A model generated the notes under the pieces. It did no database searches, had not been told where the DNA came from, and saw only the letters and a list, made by a program, of their open reading frames with translations. Made by a program: the position numbers and the translations under genes. A stretch of 64,000 bases of DNA from Gentiana macrophylla (taxonomy: Eukaryota > Streptophyta > Magnoliopsida > Gentianales > Gentianaceae). This document shows, in pieces, positions 10,716-20,932 of this stretch. The stretch covers positions 41,013 through 105,012 of the forward strand of contig JAOBSW010000664.1 in the NCBI GenBank assembly GCA_026214975.1. Reading direction: 5' to 3'. Position 1 is the first letter of the stretch. Each line of letters begins with the position of its first letter.

Positions 10716-11426
10716 ATGATGAAACCTTTGCTCCAAAGAGCAAGATTGGAAGCAATAAGACTTTTTCTAGCATTTGTCGCACACAAAGACTTCAAAGTCT
10801 ATCAAATGGATGTCAAAAGTGCATTCCTAAACGGACTTTTGGAAGAAGAAGTTTATGTAGAACAACCTCCTGGATTTCAAATCAAAGGAAAAGAAGACAA
10901 AGTATACAAACTCAAGAAGGCCCTCTATGGCCTCAAACAGGCACCTAGAGCCTGGTATGAAACACTGTCACAATTTCTGATCAAGAATGGATTCAACAAA
11001 GGAACTATAGACAAGACTCTATTTAAACTAGAGGAAGGGGCAAGCACATTGCTAGTGCAAATCTATGTTGATGACATAATCTTTGGATCAGAAGATGAAA
11101 AGTTGTGTGAGAAATTTGCAAACCTAATGAAGAGCAAATTTCAGATGAGCATGATGGGAGAATTAAACTACTTCCTTGGCCTTCAAGTAAAGCAAATGAA
11201 GGATGGCATTTTCATTAGTCAAGCAAAATATACAAGAGATTTGATACACAAGTATGGGATGGACACAAGTGGCACAGCAGACACACCAATGTGTGCCAGA
11301 GTCATACTTGGAAAAGATGAAGGAGGAAAAGATGTTGATCAGAAAATGTATAGAGGAATTATTGGATCATTATTATACTTAATCGCAATGCACCGATATT
11401 GCATTTGCAGTAGGAGTGTGTGCTAG
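10716..11426 (+). CDS. Reverse transcriptase of element 1 (open segment)
   Basis: An open frame of 236 codons carrying most of a copia reverse transcriptase: the [10 protein letters not shown] motif with a catalytic Asp, [15 protein letters not shown], and the active site YVDD at 11064-11075, followed by [14 protein letters not shown] and FLGLQ. The N-terminal part (ANIIGAKW-like, then VNKARLVAKGYSQ) lies upstream from about 10500 in another frame. The frame breaks near 11393, where expected CTG and CAG positions read TCG and CCG. RNA-templated DNA synthesis is its expected role. It is the best-preserved gene of the element. Confidence 0.88.
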   Translation: MMKPLLQRARLEAIRLFLAFVAHKDFKVYQMDVKSAFLNGLLEEEVYVEQPPGFQIKGKEDKVYKLKKALYGLKQAPRAWYETLSQFLIKNGFNKGTIDKTLFKLEEGASTLLVQIYVDDIIFGSEDEKLCEKFANLMKSKFQMSMMGELNYFLGLQVKQMKDGIFISQAKYTRDLIHKYGMDTSGTADTPMCARVILGKDEGGKDVDQKMYRGIIGSLLYLIAMHRYCICSRSVC

Positions 11427-11973
11427 ATTTCAAGCTCAACCAAAAGAATCACATCTTCTAGCAGCTAAAAGGATAATCAAATACTTGAAACACACCATCA
11501 ATGTTGGCATTTGGTACCCAAAAGATGGAGGATTTACACTGATATCATATTCAGACTCGACTATCGCTGGATGCAAAATAGATAGAAAAAGCACCTCTGG
11601 AACATGCCAAATGCTAGGAACCAGACTAGTCTCATGGTTCAGCAAAAAGCAAAACTCTATATCTACATCAACGGCTGAAGCAGAATATATAGCAGCAGGT
11701 AGCTGTTGTGCACAAGTACTGTGGATAAGACAACAGCTAAGGGACTATGGAGTCGAAGAGAAAACAATCCCAATCATGTGTGACAACACAAGTGCAATAT
11801 CTATTACAGAAAATCCAGTATTGCATTCAAGAACAAAGCACATTGATGTGAGACATCATTTTATCAGAGACCATGTTGAAAAGGGAGATGTCATCCTAAA
11901 ATACATATCCACTGAAGAACAATCGGCCGACATCTTCACTAAACCACTCATTATGAAAGATTTAGTATGTTGA
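11416..11973 (+). CDS. RNase H domain of element 1 pol (open segment)
   Basis: 185 codons open to the stop at 11973. They cover the reverse transcriptase connection ([13 protein letters not shown]) and copia RNase H, with [37 protein letters not shown] and [15 protein letters not shown], the order usual for the family. It overlaps the preceding frame by 11 nt, consistent with one original pol frame split by a small indel. Confidence 0.88.
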   Translation: MCARFQAQPKESHLLAAKRIIKYLKHTINVGIWYPKDGGFTLISYSDSTIAGCKIDRKSTSGTCQMLGTRLVSWFSKKQNSISTSTAEAEYIAAGSCCAQVLWIRQQLRDYGVEEKTIPIMCDNTSAISITENPVLHSRTKHIDVRHHFIRDHVEKGDVILKYISTEEQSADIFTKPLIMKDLVC

Positions 11974-12601
11974 GAATCGAAAGTTAGGGATGATTGAAAT
12001 TGACTAAGTATCAACGAGCGGCTAATCTGGAGTAATTGGCTAAGTGACTTCATCAATCGGTACAACCTTTGCCGTTACGGAGAGATGTAGCAGTAAGGCA
12101 ATCGTATCCAGCAGAGGTAACTTAAGCGATTGTTAGGAACAATTCAATGAAGCGACTCGGTGAAGAACTCATTGGACCGGTTAAGTGACCCAAGGCACTT
12201 CACCGAAATAAAGACTTGGACAAATTCAAAGTGTGAACAAAATCAATTCGAATACACGTGGAGAATAAGGAAATTATGGAGGATTATTCAAGACACACGT
12301 GGCGATCACGTTATGATCATTGAGGTAATTATATTATTTTTTGAATTATAAACTCCTCGATTCCCGGCTCTATCATTACTTGCCTCAAACCACTCCCCCT
12401 CTACGCTCGAATATCGCGTTTTTCATACACAAAATCACGCCATTATGTCACTAAATCCTTCCATATTCAAACCACGCTCACACTACCCAAATCACACTAT
12501 ATAAACAATACTTAGAGATGTTCGTAAATCTTTACATACTTCGCAAATTACAAACCCTACTTTTCTCAAAATATACTCTTCTAATCCTCCTCTACCTATC
12601 G
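11974..12601 (+). other. pol-to-3' ORF intergenic region with promoter-like elements, element 1
   Basis: About 630 nt with no convincing gene. It holds two CACGTG hexamers (12255-12260, 12296-12301) and a TATA-like TATATAAA at 12498-12505. A pyrimidine- and CA-rich leader then runs to the ATG at 12602. A loosely repeated GGCTAAGTGACTTCA-type string occurs at about 12038 and again near 12178. Confidence 0.5.
12498..12505 (+). promoter_or_regulatory. Possible internal TATA box before the 3' ORF, element 1
   Basis: TATATAAA about 97 nt upstream of the 3' ORF start at 12602. Element 2 has a counterpart at 58655-58662. Confidence 0.4.
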
Positions 12602-14681
12602 ATGGCTTCATCCTCCCAAATCATCAAGCATTGAAAAATACTACGAAAAATCAATCATAACCGGCTCGTTTTTGAAGCCTGAGTACTATCTCTCTTATTG
12701 TGACAACGATGCACAAGCACGACGCCTGGTCGATTGCTGTACAAATTTGGGGCTGATGACCTTTCTAAACCCCCAATAAGCGGTATCGCTATGAGAATCG
12801 ATAGCATTTTGGAAAAATGCAAAGTTTATGCCCAAAGACGAAGAAGATCAAGTTGATCGCATCACAAGCTCAATCTTTGGAAAGCACATAGTCATCACGC
12901 CCAATACACTCAACAGTTCCTGAACCTCCCCAAATTGGTCCTGCAAATGTCAAGCTTGTGACGGCAGACATCCCAAAGTTTCGGGTGAAATAGCCAAATG
13001 CCCCAAGCCAAACAAAGAAACGTATAATCTACCTAGATCAACGCTCAAACTTCCGCTTGTTGAATTTGCACCGGTCATCACCAAAAATATTGAAGGAGAA
13101 AGGGTCACCGGAAAACCTAATCGAGGTCGGGATCAAAGCGATGGCCATAATCTACGAACGAATAAAGTTTGATTGGGCAACCTTCGTATTCAATCGATTG
13201 AAGGATCGATTCAAAAGGAGATTGACTTATCAATCACCGCACCAAGCAAGGGTTTGCGAGAAAAAAGGCGATTTCTCCGAAAGAAATCATACGGGTTCCT
13301 CTTCAACACTGCTCAACGCCATGAAAGTACAACCCACAAATTTGCAATTCCCACACAAGTCCAAAACAATGTTCACCTACATCAAGTCTTTCCTCAAGCC
13401 GAAACCCATTCTTTGGTCAAAAGAGGAAACAACTCGAATCCAAAGCAGATCGAGAGTGGGACGAAGAACCAGGTCTCAAAAGGCACAAGTAGATACCACT
13501 CGTGCCCAACACACCGCAACTTAAATGAGTCTATGATATTAAGTGATGACACGTAAATGTAAGAAGAAAAGCAACAGGAGGAAATTGTCTATCCGGAGGA
13601 GGGTGAGGAAGGATATAGAATCACCTCATCTGAAGAGGAAGAGATAGACGAGGCAGAAGATGAGTCAGAAGATGAACACCTAGAAGGTGAAGCTCATGCA
13701 AGAAATCAGGAAGATATGGGCATATCGACGATGAACTGACCCTCCTCCAGAAGTGCTTTTCAAAAGCATTGGTACGGTTGACAAACAATTTCAGTGAGCC
13801 GGTGATAAAGCTCACTCAGTTGAAATTGCCAACGCCCCCACAATTGCACAAGGGGGAAAAGAAGCAGATGAAGAAGTTCAATTCCAACAACCTCCTCTAG
13901 ATGACCTCGGGCCTACTGAGACAGAACAAGAAAAGTTGGAAGAAAAAGAAGAGGTTCAAAATGAGGAGGCGAGAGAAGGTAAAGAAAGAAAAAGAAGTTG
14001 AAGTGGAAGGCGAGGAGCAAAGCAAGGTGAAGATCTTTGAGAGTGAAAATGATGAAGATGAAAAGGATGTCCATGTGGCACTGAAGAAATTGATCCCAGA
14101 GAGTCTTCAATCTGGACATTCAACCCTTATTGTGGACATGGAAAGGCAATATTACAAACAGCAAAATCAAGCATGCCTTAAGGAGAAGCAACCTCCTTCA
14201 ATCACAAGATTGAGGCTCTCATCACCACATCAAAATCCAAGATGAAGTCATGGAGAGACAAGGGAACTTAATTTGCAACTTACAACACCTCATCCTCACC
14301 TTGACCAAACCAATCTTGAATTCCATGTCGAGACGGTTGACAACAATCTCAAGCCCTTGGTGGACACCTCAATGCTCACACATCCAAAATTCAGCATCTG
14401 GATGAGATAATGGAGCATTCTCGGCAAGCAAGCTGGACTTTCTCATCAAAGTTGGTGAGGCCAACAACAAATTCTTGGAGAAAAGATTTGGCCCTCTCCC
14501 CGAGTCTCGATGCAAGAATTGCGACCTTGAGGCACATTTTGATGTTTGCCACAAAGGGGAAGATGATAACTCAAAGCCTGAAAGCTCCAGTGGAAAGAGA
14601 CAGCAGGCAAAGGCAAGAAAGGACAAAAAGGCAAGGACAAAGAAAGGCAAGGGAGTCGAGTTTGAAGAAATGAAGAAGTAA
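12602..14681 (+). pseudogene. Envelope-like / plant-transposon-domain ORF of element 1, frameshifted
   Basis: Starts ATGGCTTCATCC. The readable parts include a segment around KAMAIIYERIKFDWATF (13136-13190) that resembles the 'putative plant transposon protein' region. Element 2 has the matching IICRSMKFDWAGYFIHYM. A long Glu/Lys-rich acidic and basic stretch (13560-14260) and a Lys-rich C-terminus ending at 14681 follow. No signal peptide or membrane segment can be claimed given the broken frames. Sireviruses often carry such a third ORF; its function is unknown. Confidence 0.55.
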
Positions 14682-14840
14682 AACCAATTGCTGTTGCTTA
14701 ATTCAATCCAATCTATCTTATCATTTGTCTTTTTTATTACCCTATGATGGAAGAATAAAATCTTTGAGTTTTTAATCTGTTGGTTATTATGAAAATTTTT
14801 GATTACTTATGTTCAGGCTTATGAGGGTTTTGGCATCATC

Positions 14841-14854
14841 AAAAGTGGGGAAAT
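14841..14854 (+). promoter_or_regulatory. Polypurine tract, element 1
   Basis: AAAAGTGGGGAAAT directly before the 3' LTR and after GGCATCATC. It would prime plus-strand synthesis. Confidence 0.85.
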
Positions 14855-16317
14855 TGTTAGGAACATTTTATTATGTTTTGATGATGGCCATACTAATTTA
14901 TTATAGCAAGCCCTGAAATAAGTTAGAATTCTCTGTATAAGTCTTTACTTAGAGTCCGACATGTTGTATAAGTTGAGTCGACAAGTATTGTACTAGTTGG
15001 TAGGACGGCAAAGTGAAAGCAGACATTCGGCAGAGTGAAGCCGACCAAGCACCAAAGCAGAGATACTGAGAGAAGGGATTATGATCTGACTTATAACCAA
15101 GGAAGTCTGTGATGACCTTGGATAAGTCTAAGTTATGTTTCAAGTGATAAAACTCAATATTCCAATATGGTGTACACTGATCCCACCCAAATCAAGGATC
15201 AGTGAAGTATAAAGATTCTCCTGAAACTAAAGCAAAGAAGAAAACAGTGAATCGGCTGAGTACACTGACTGTCGGCAAAGAGAAAACAAAACGGCGAAGA
15301 AAGAACTAACGGCTAAGTCAGAAGGCTCACTCCACCGTTCTATAGACGGTGAAGAGACACTTACAAGATCAGATTTAATATACATTGAAGATTCAGCAGA
15401 TCATGCATTAAATGCACAATCATTGAAGGATCAATCAAGGACGGATTTTCTGCTATACATTTGAAAGAAGAATCCGATCACTGAAATCAAGGAGAATACA
15501 ATTAAGGGGGAATCAAGGATAAAATCAAGGATTATTCCTCATTAATATAGCCAACAGACGGAATTTCAAAATCAAGGCTATTCAAGGCTATAAATAGAAG
15601 GCATTGACAGTAAAAGAAAACAACGATTGAAAAAAAGAAAGAAAACAGAAAAACTCACAATTAGAAAAGCCTTCTCTCGAACTTACAAGGATACATCTAG
15701 TGATCAACTCAAAAATCGTAACTACAAAGTCATACTCGTAATTGAGATTGATCAAGCAAGTGCTTGAATCACATTCACATCAAATCAAGCAAATCGAATC
15801 AGAGGCAACTCGAGAAGGAGTTGAAACTGTGATAGTTGTTGAAGGATTTTGATCTCAAGCGAGCAAAGAAAAGCGAAGATCAATCATCAAGTCGCTGCGA
15901 TCAAGGAGTGATAGTCTTGTAGATTGAAGTGAAGCCATTGGGAAGCCAAGGAAAATCACTGGGAAGTCCTCGTGTTGCACCCTCTTTTTACTTTTTGTTG
16001 TATCTGTGAAAACAATAGTGATTTCCTCCGACTCATCATCACAGAGAAGAGTGGATTAAGGCGATTACACCACACCGAACCACTATAAGCCTTGATGTCA
16101 ATTTAATTTCGCATAATTTAATTTACAAAGACTTATTTAATTTGCCTACATCATCACACATATCCGTGATTGTCTAAAATGATTTGAAAACAACATAGTA
16201 GGAAGGGACTTATCCGCGCCCAAAAGCTTTTAAAACACAAGAAAAGTTTTGAAACTCCACTATAGTCATTCACCTCCCTCGAACGACTATAGTTTCACCC
16301 ATTCTCTGGGACCAACA
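14855..16317 (+). repeat. 3' LTR of element 1
   Basis: 1,463 bp, TGTTAGG to CCAACA. It is longer than the 5' LTR mainly because of a 5S-derived block at 15960-15994. TATAAATA is at 15589-15596. Confidence 0.94.
15960..15994 (+). other. 5S gene fragment embedded in the 3' LTR
   Basis: GGGAAGTCCTCGTG..., the last 27 nt of a 5S gene plus its T-rich terminator, sits between AATCACT and TGTTGTATCTG. At this place the 5' LTR has only GCT. Confidence 0.9.
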
Positions 16318-16338
16318 AAGTCCTCGTGTTGCACCCCT
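16318..16338 (+). pseudogene. 3' remnant of the split 5S gene, with right target duplication
   Basis: AAGTC (16318-16322) repeats the left flank, then CTCGTGTTGCACCCCT completes the gene begun at 6106. The T-run terminator follows immediately. Confidence 0.93.
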
Positions 16339-16740
16339 TTTTACTTTTTTTTTCGTTCCTATCTTCTTCTTCACTCGTTTTCGTCTCATCTTTTTTCCTT
16401 TTTTCGTTCCTATCTTCTTCTTCACTCGTTTTCGTCTCTTTCGCATGCATATCGTCGCATCAACGTCCGTGCGGTTCCCACGCGCCTCCTCTCCCAGCAC
16501 TAATGCGCCGGATCCAATGAAAACTACGAATCCCGTCATAATCCCCTAGATAAATGAAAACGGAAATCTAATTGCTAATTACACGAATTTCCGGATCAAA
16601 TGAATCGTAATCGTATCCTTATTGAGTACGCAATTAAAATAATAAAACTTGAAAACATGCCCGCCGTCGTACTCGACGTTCCCCGCGCCGCGGTCGGCGG
16701 CCTCTCATTGCTCAAATACATAAGAACGCATCCTCTTAAC

Positions 16741-16857
16741 GGGTGCGATCACCAAAGACTAATGCACCGGATCCCATCAGAACTCTGGTTAAGCGTGCTT
16801 GGGCGAGAGTAGTACTAGGATGGGTGACCCCCTGGGAAGTCCTCGTGTTGCACCCCC
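16741..16857 (+). rRNA. 5S: 5S rRNA gene, altered
   Basis: About 117 nt. GATCACCAAAGAC replaces GATCATACCAGCAC, and ACTCTGGTTAAG replaces ACTCCGAAGTTAAG. The promoter boxes from GCGTGC onward are intact. Confidence 0.82.
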
Positions 16858-17239
16858 CTCTTTTTTACTTTTTTTTCGTTCCTATCTTTTTCTTCACTCG
16901 TTTTCGTCTCATCTTTTTTCCTTTTTTCGTTCCTATCTTATTCTTCACTCGTTTACGTCTCTTTCGCGTGCATATCGTCGCATCAACGTCCGCGGCGTTC
17001 CCCGCGCCTCCTCTCCCAAAGACTAATGCGCCGGATCCAATGAATACTACGAATCCCGTCATAATCCCCTAGATAAATGAAAACGAAAATCTAATTGCTA
17101 ATTACACCGAATTTCCGGATCAAACGGATTCGTAATCGTATCCTTATTGAGTACACAATTAAAATAATAAAAACTTGAAAAACGTGCCCGGCCGTCGTAC
17201 TCGACGTTCCCTCGCCCCGCGGTCGGCGGCCTCTCAATG

Positions 17240-17269
17240 CTCAAATACATAAGAACGCATCCTCTTAAC
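17240..17269 (+). promoter_or_regulatory. Upstream 5S promoter elements (reference unit)
   Basis: Relative to the gene start at 17270 there is an AT-rich AAATACATAA at about -27 to -18, GC at -13/-12 and C at -1. These match the upstream elements known for plant 5S genes. The other units keep the same layout with small changes. Confidence 0.75.
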
Positions 17270-17389
17270 GGGTGCGATCATACCAGCACTAATGCACCGG
17301 ATCCCATCAGAACTCCGAAGTTAAGCGTGCTTGGGCGAGAGTAGTACTAGGATGGGTGACCCCCTGGGAAGTCCTCGTGTTGCACCCCT
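17270..17389 (+). rRNA. 5S: 5S rRNA gene (canonical reference copy)
   Basis: 120 nt from GGGTGCG to GCACCCCT with no deviation from the window consensus. The helix II partners AGCAC and GTGCT and the terminal stem GGGTGC/GCACCC are intact. The product joins the large ribosomal subunit after transcription by RNA polymerase III. This copy is the reference for the variants described in other entries. Confidence 0.97.
17319..17366 (+). promoter_or_regulatory. Internal control region of the reference 5S gene
   Basis: By position it comprises the A-box (17319-17333, AGTTAAGCGTGCTTG), the intermediate element (17336-17341) and the C-box (17349-17366, AGGATGGGTGACCCCCTG), the binding region for TFIIIA. 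Confidence 0.85.
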
Positions 17390-17390
17390 C

Positions 17391-17406
17391 TTTTTTACTT
17401 TTTTTT
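17391..17406 (+). terminator. RNA polymerase III T-run terminator (reference unit)
   Basis: T6, AC, then T8, starting two nucleotides past the mature 3' end. Two T-runs of this kind follow most genes in the array. Confidence 0.85.
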
Positions 17407-17491
17407 CGTTCCTATCTTCTTCTTCACTCGTTTTCGTCTCATCTTTTTTCCTTTTTTCGTTCCTATCTTCTTCTTCACTCATTTTCGTCTC
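17401..17491 (+). repeat. 40-bp direct repeats in the 5S spacer (reference unit)
   Basis: A pyrimidine-rich block TTTTTTCGTTCCTATC... ending CGTCTC occurs at 17401-17440 and again at 17452-17491 with one mismatch. Nearly every unit has both copies. They produce the Ser/Leu/Phe-rich spurious reading frames. Confidence 0.9.
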
Positions 17492-17546
17492 TTTCGCATG
17501 CATATCATCGCATCAACGTCCGTGCGGTTCCCACGCGCCTCCTCTC

Positions 17547-17583
17547 CCAGCACTAATGCGCCGGATCCAATGAAAACTACGAA
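17547..17583 (+). repeat. 5S-like fragment in the spacer (reference unit)
   Basis: 37 bp beginning CCAGCACTAATGCGCCGG align without gaps to 5S positions 14-50, 32 of 37 identical by eye. The fragment includes the GGATCC site and stops at the A-box edge. It is present in essentially every unit. Confidence 0.85.
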
Positions 17584-17799
17584 TCCCGCCATAATCCCCT
17601 AGATAAATGAAAACGGAAATCTAATTGCTAATTACACCGAATTTCCGGATCAAACGGATTCGTAATCGTATCCTTATTGAGTACGCAATTAAAATAATAA
17701 AAACTTGAAAAACGTGCCCGGCCGTCGTACTCGACGTTCCCTCGCCCCGCGGTCGGCGGCCTCTCAATGCTCAAATACATAAGAACGCATCCTCTTAAC

Positions 17800-17900
17800 G
17801 GGTGCGATTATACCAGCACTAATGCACCGAGTTAAGCGTGCTTGGGCGAGAGTAGTACTAGGATGGGTGACCCCCTGGGAAGTCCTCGTGTTGCACCCCT
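17800..17900 (+). rRNA. 5S: 5S rRNA gene with 19-nt internal deletion
   Basis: 101 nt. Positions after AATGCACCG up to AGTTAAG are missing, so helix III cannot form. The A-box, C-box and 3' end are canonical. The RNA is unlikely to be functional although the promoter remains. Confidence 0.88.
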
Positions 17901-18310
17901 CTTTTTTACTTTTTTTTCGTTCCTATCTTCTTCTTCACTCGTTTTCGTCTCATCTTTTTTCCTTTTTTCGTTCCTATCTTCTTCTTCACTCGTTTTCGTC
18001 TCTTTCGCGTGCATATCGTCGCATCAACGTCCGTGCGGTTCCCACGCGCCTCCTCTCCCAGCACTAATGCGCCGGATCCAATGAAAACTACGAATCCCGT
18101 CATAATCCCCTAGATAAATGAAAATGGAAATCTAATTGCTAATTACACCGAATTTCCGGATCAAACGGATTCGTAATCGTATCCTTATTGAGTACGCAAT
18201 TAAAATAATAAAAACTTGAAAAACGTGCCCGGCCGTCGTACTCGACGTTCCCTCGCCCCGCGGTCGGCGGCCTCTCAATGCTCAAATACATAAGAACACA
18301 TCCTCTTAAC

Positions 18311-18430
18311 GGGTGCGATCATACCAGCACTAATGCACCGGATCCCATCAGAACTCCGAAGTTAAGCGTGCTTGGGCGAGAGTAGTACTAGGATGGGTGA
18401 CCCCCTGGGAAGTCCTCGTGTTGCACCGCT
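18311..18430 (+). rRNA. 5S: 5S rRNA gene
   Basis: 120 nt, canonical except GCACCGCT at the 3' end. The upstream region reads AACACATCC rather than AACGCATCC, a mark shared with copies at 21462, 23031 and 24607. Confidence 0.95.
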
Positions 18431-18835
18431 CTTTTTTTACTTTTTTCGTTCCTATCTTCTTCTTCACTCGTTTTCGTCTCATCTTTTTTCCTTTTTTCGT
18501 TCCTATCTTCTTCTTCACTCGTTTTCGTCTCTTTCGCATGCATATCGTCGCATCAACGTCCGCGGCGGTTTCCCACGCGCCTCTCAAAGACTAATGCGCC
18601 GGATCCAATGAAACAACGAATCCCGCCATAATCCCTAGATAAATGAAAACGGAAATCTAATTGCTAATTACACCGAATTTTCGGATCAAACGGATTCGTA
18701 ATCGTATCCTTATTGAGTACGCAATTAAAATAATAAAAACTTGAAAAACGTGCCCGGCCGTCGTACTCGACGTTCCCTCGCCCCGCGGTCGGCGGCCTCT
18801 CAATGCTCAAATACATAAGAACGCTTTCTCTTAAC

Positions 18836-18955
18836 GGGTGCGATCATACCAGCACTAATGCACCGGATCCCATCAGAACTCCGAAGTTAAGCGTGCTTGG
18901 GCGAGAGTAGTACTAGGATGGGTGACCCCCTGGGAAGTCCTCGTGTTGCACCCCT
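18836..18955 (+). rRNA. 5S: 5S rRNA gene
   Basis: 120 nt, canonical. Its unit carries GCTTTCTCTTA upstream and CACTCCTTTTCG downstream, marks of one monomer type in the three-unit pattern. Confidence 0.96.
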
Positions 18956-19364
18956 CTTTTTTACTTTTTTTTTCGTTCCTATCTTCTTCTTCACTCCTTT
19001 TCGTCTCCTCTTTTTTCCTTTTTCGTTCCTATCTTCTTCTTCACTCGTTTTCATCTCTTTCGCATGCATATCGTCACATCAACGTCCGTGCGGTTCCCAC
19101 GCGCCTCCTCTCCCAGCACTAATGCGCCGGATCCAATTAAAACTACGAATCCCGTCATAATCCCCTAGATAAATGAAAACGGAAATCTAATTGCTAATTA
19201 CACCGAATTTCCGGATCAAATGAAGCGTAATCGTATCCTTATTGAGTACGCAATTAAAATAATAAAAACTAGAAAAACATGCCCGGCCGTCGTACTCGAC
19301 GTTCCCTCGCCCCGCGGTCGGCGGCCTCTCAATGCTCAAATACATAAGAACGCATCCTCTTAAC

Positions 19365-19481
19365 GGGTGCGATCATACCAGCTCTAATGCACAGGATCCC
19401 ATCAAACTCCGAAGTTAAGCGTGCTTGGGCGAGAGTAGTACTAGGATGGGTGACCCCCAGGAAGTCCTCGTGTTGCACCCT
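19365..19481 (+). rRNA. 5S: 5S rRNA gene
   Basis: 117 nt. CCAGCTCTAATGCACAGG replaces CCAGCACTAATGCACCGG, the same pair of changes as in the copy at 23560. CATCAAACTCC and CCCCCAGGAAG replace CAG- and CTG-containing strings. Confidence 0.85.
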
Positions 19482-19886
19482 CTCTTTTTACTTTTTTTTT
19501 TCTATCTTCTTCTTCACTCGTTTTGTCTCTTTTTTTCCTTTTTTCGTTCCTATCTTCTTCTTCACTCGTTTTCGTCTCTTTCGCATGCATATCGTTGCAT
19601 CAACGTCCGTGCGGTTCCCACGCGCCTCCTCTCCCAGCACTAATGCGCCGGATCCAATGAAAACTACGAATCCCGTCATAATCCCCTAGATAAATGAAAA
19701 CGGAAATCTAATTGCTAATTACACCGAATTTCCGGATCAAACGGATTCGTAATCGTATCCTTATTGAGTACACAATTAAAATAATAAAAACTTGAAAAAC
19801 GTGCCCGGCCGTCGTACTCGACGTTCCCTCGCCCCGCGGTCGGCGGCCTCTCAATGCTCAAATACATAAGAACGCATCCTCTTAAC

Positions 19887-20004
19887 GGGTGAGATCATAC
19901 CAGCACTAATGCACCGGATCCCATCAGAACTCCGAAGTTAAGCGTGCTTGGGCGAGTAGTACTAGGATGGGTGACCCCCTGGGAAGTCCTCGTGTTGCAC
20001 CCCT
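19887..20004 (+). rRNA. 5S: 5S rRNA gene
   Basis: 118 nt. It starts GGGTGAG (C to A at position 6, weakening the terminal stem) and loses GA in GGGCGAGTAG. Otherwise canonical. Confidence 0.9.
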
Positions 20005-20414
20005 CTTTTTTCCTTTTTTTTTGTTCCTATCTTCTTCTTCACTCGTTTTCGTCTCATCTTTTTTCCTTTTTTTGTTCCTATCTTCTTCTTCACTCGTTTT
20101 CGTCTCTTTCGCGTGCATATCGTCGCATCAACGTCCGCGGCGGTTCCCGCGCGCCTCCTCTCCCAAAGACTAATGCGCGGATCCAATGAATACTACGAAT
20201 CCCGTCATAATCCCCTAGATAAATGAAAACGAAAATCTAATTGCTAATTACACCGAATTTCGGATCAAACCCGGATTCGTAATCGTATCCTTATTGAGTA
20301 CACAATTAAAATAATAAAAACTTGAAAACGTGCACGGCCGTCAGACTCGACGGTTCCTCGCCCCGCGTCGGCGGCCTCTCAATGCTCAAATACTTAAGAA
20401 CGCATCCTCTTAAC

Positions 20415-20529
20415 GGGTGCGATCATACCAAAGACTAATGTACCGGATCCCATCGAACTCCGGTTAAGCGTGCTTGGCGAGAGTAGTACTAGGATGGGTG
20501 ACCCTCGGGAAGTCCTCGTGTTGCACTCT
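20415..20529 (+). rRNA. 5S: 5S rRNA gene, altered
   Basis: 115 nt. CCAAAGAC, TGTACC, CATCGAACTCCGG, TTGGCGAG and CCCTCGGGAAG replace the usual strings. Almost every canonical CAG or CTG is affected in this unit. Confidence 0.78.
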
Positions 20530-20932
20530 TTTTTACTTTTTTCGTTCCTATTTCTTCTTCACTCGTTTCGTCTCATCTTTTTTCCTTTTTCGCTCCTATC
20601 TTCTTCTTCACTCATTTTCGTCTCTTTCGCATGCATATCATCGCATCAACGTCCGTGCGGTTCCCACGCGCCTCCTCTCCCAGCACTAATGCGCCGGATC
20701 CAATGAAAACTACGAATCCCGTCATAATCCCCTAGATAAATGAAAACGGAAATCTAATTGCTAATTACACCGAATTTCCGGATCAAACGGATTCGTAATC
20801 GTATCCTTATTGAGTACGCAATTAAAATAATAAAAACTTGAAAAACGTGCCCGGCCGTCGTACTCGACGTTCCCTCGCCCCGCGGTCGGTGGCCTCTCAA
20901 TGCTCAAATACATAAGAACGCATCCTCTTAAC

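Larger units (their letters stand above)
6210..16317 (+). mobile_element. Sirevirus-like Ty1/copia LTR retrotransposon (element 1)
   Basis: Complete structure: LTRs of 1,408 and 1,463 bp starting TGTTAG and ending CAACA, an initiator-Met tRNA primer site, gag, pol in copia order (integrase before reverse transcriptase), an extra 3' ORF region, a polypurine tract, and a perfect AAGTC target duplication inside a 5S gene. The extra ORF region, the tract preceded by GGCATCATCAAAA and the LTR-start TTTTGATGATGG are Sirevirus traits. Gag and the extra ORF are frameshifted, and the protease and integrase N-terminal part are missing. The element could move only with help from another copy. Confidence 0.9.

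Noticed and set aside
12602..14681. A true envelope gene and therefore an infectious retrovirus-like element
   Set aside because: No signal peptide, membrane segment or cleavage site can be seen in the broken frames. Similarity is to the plant-transposon-type third ORF, whose role is unknown.
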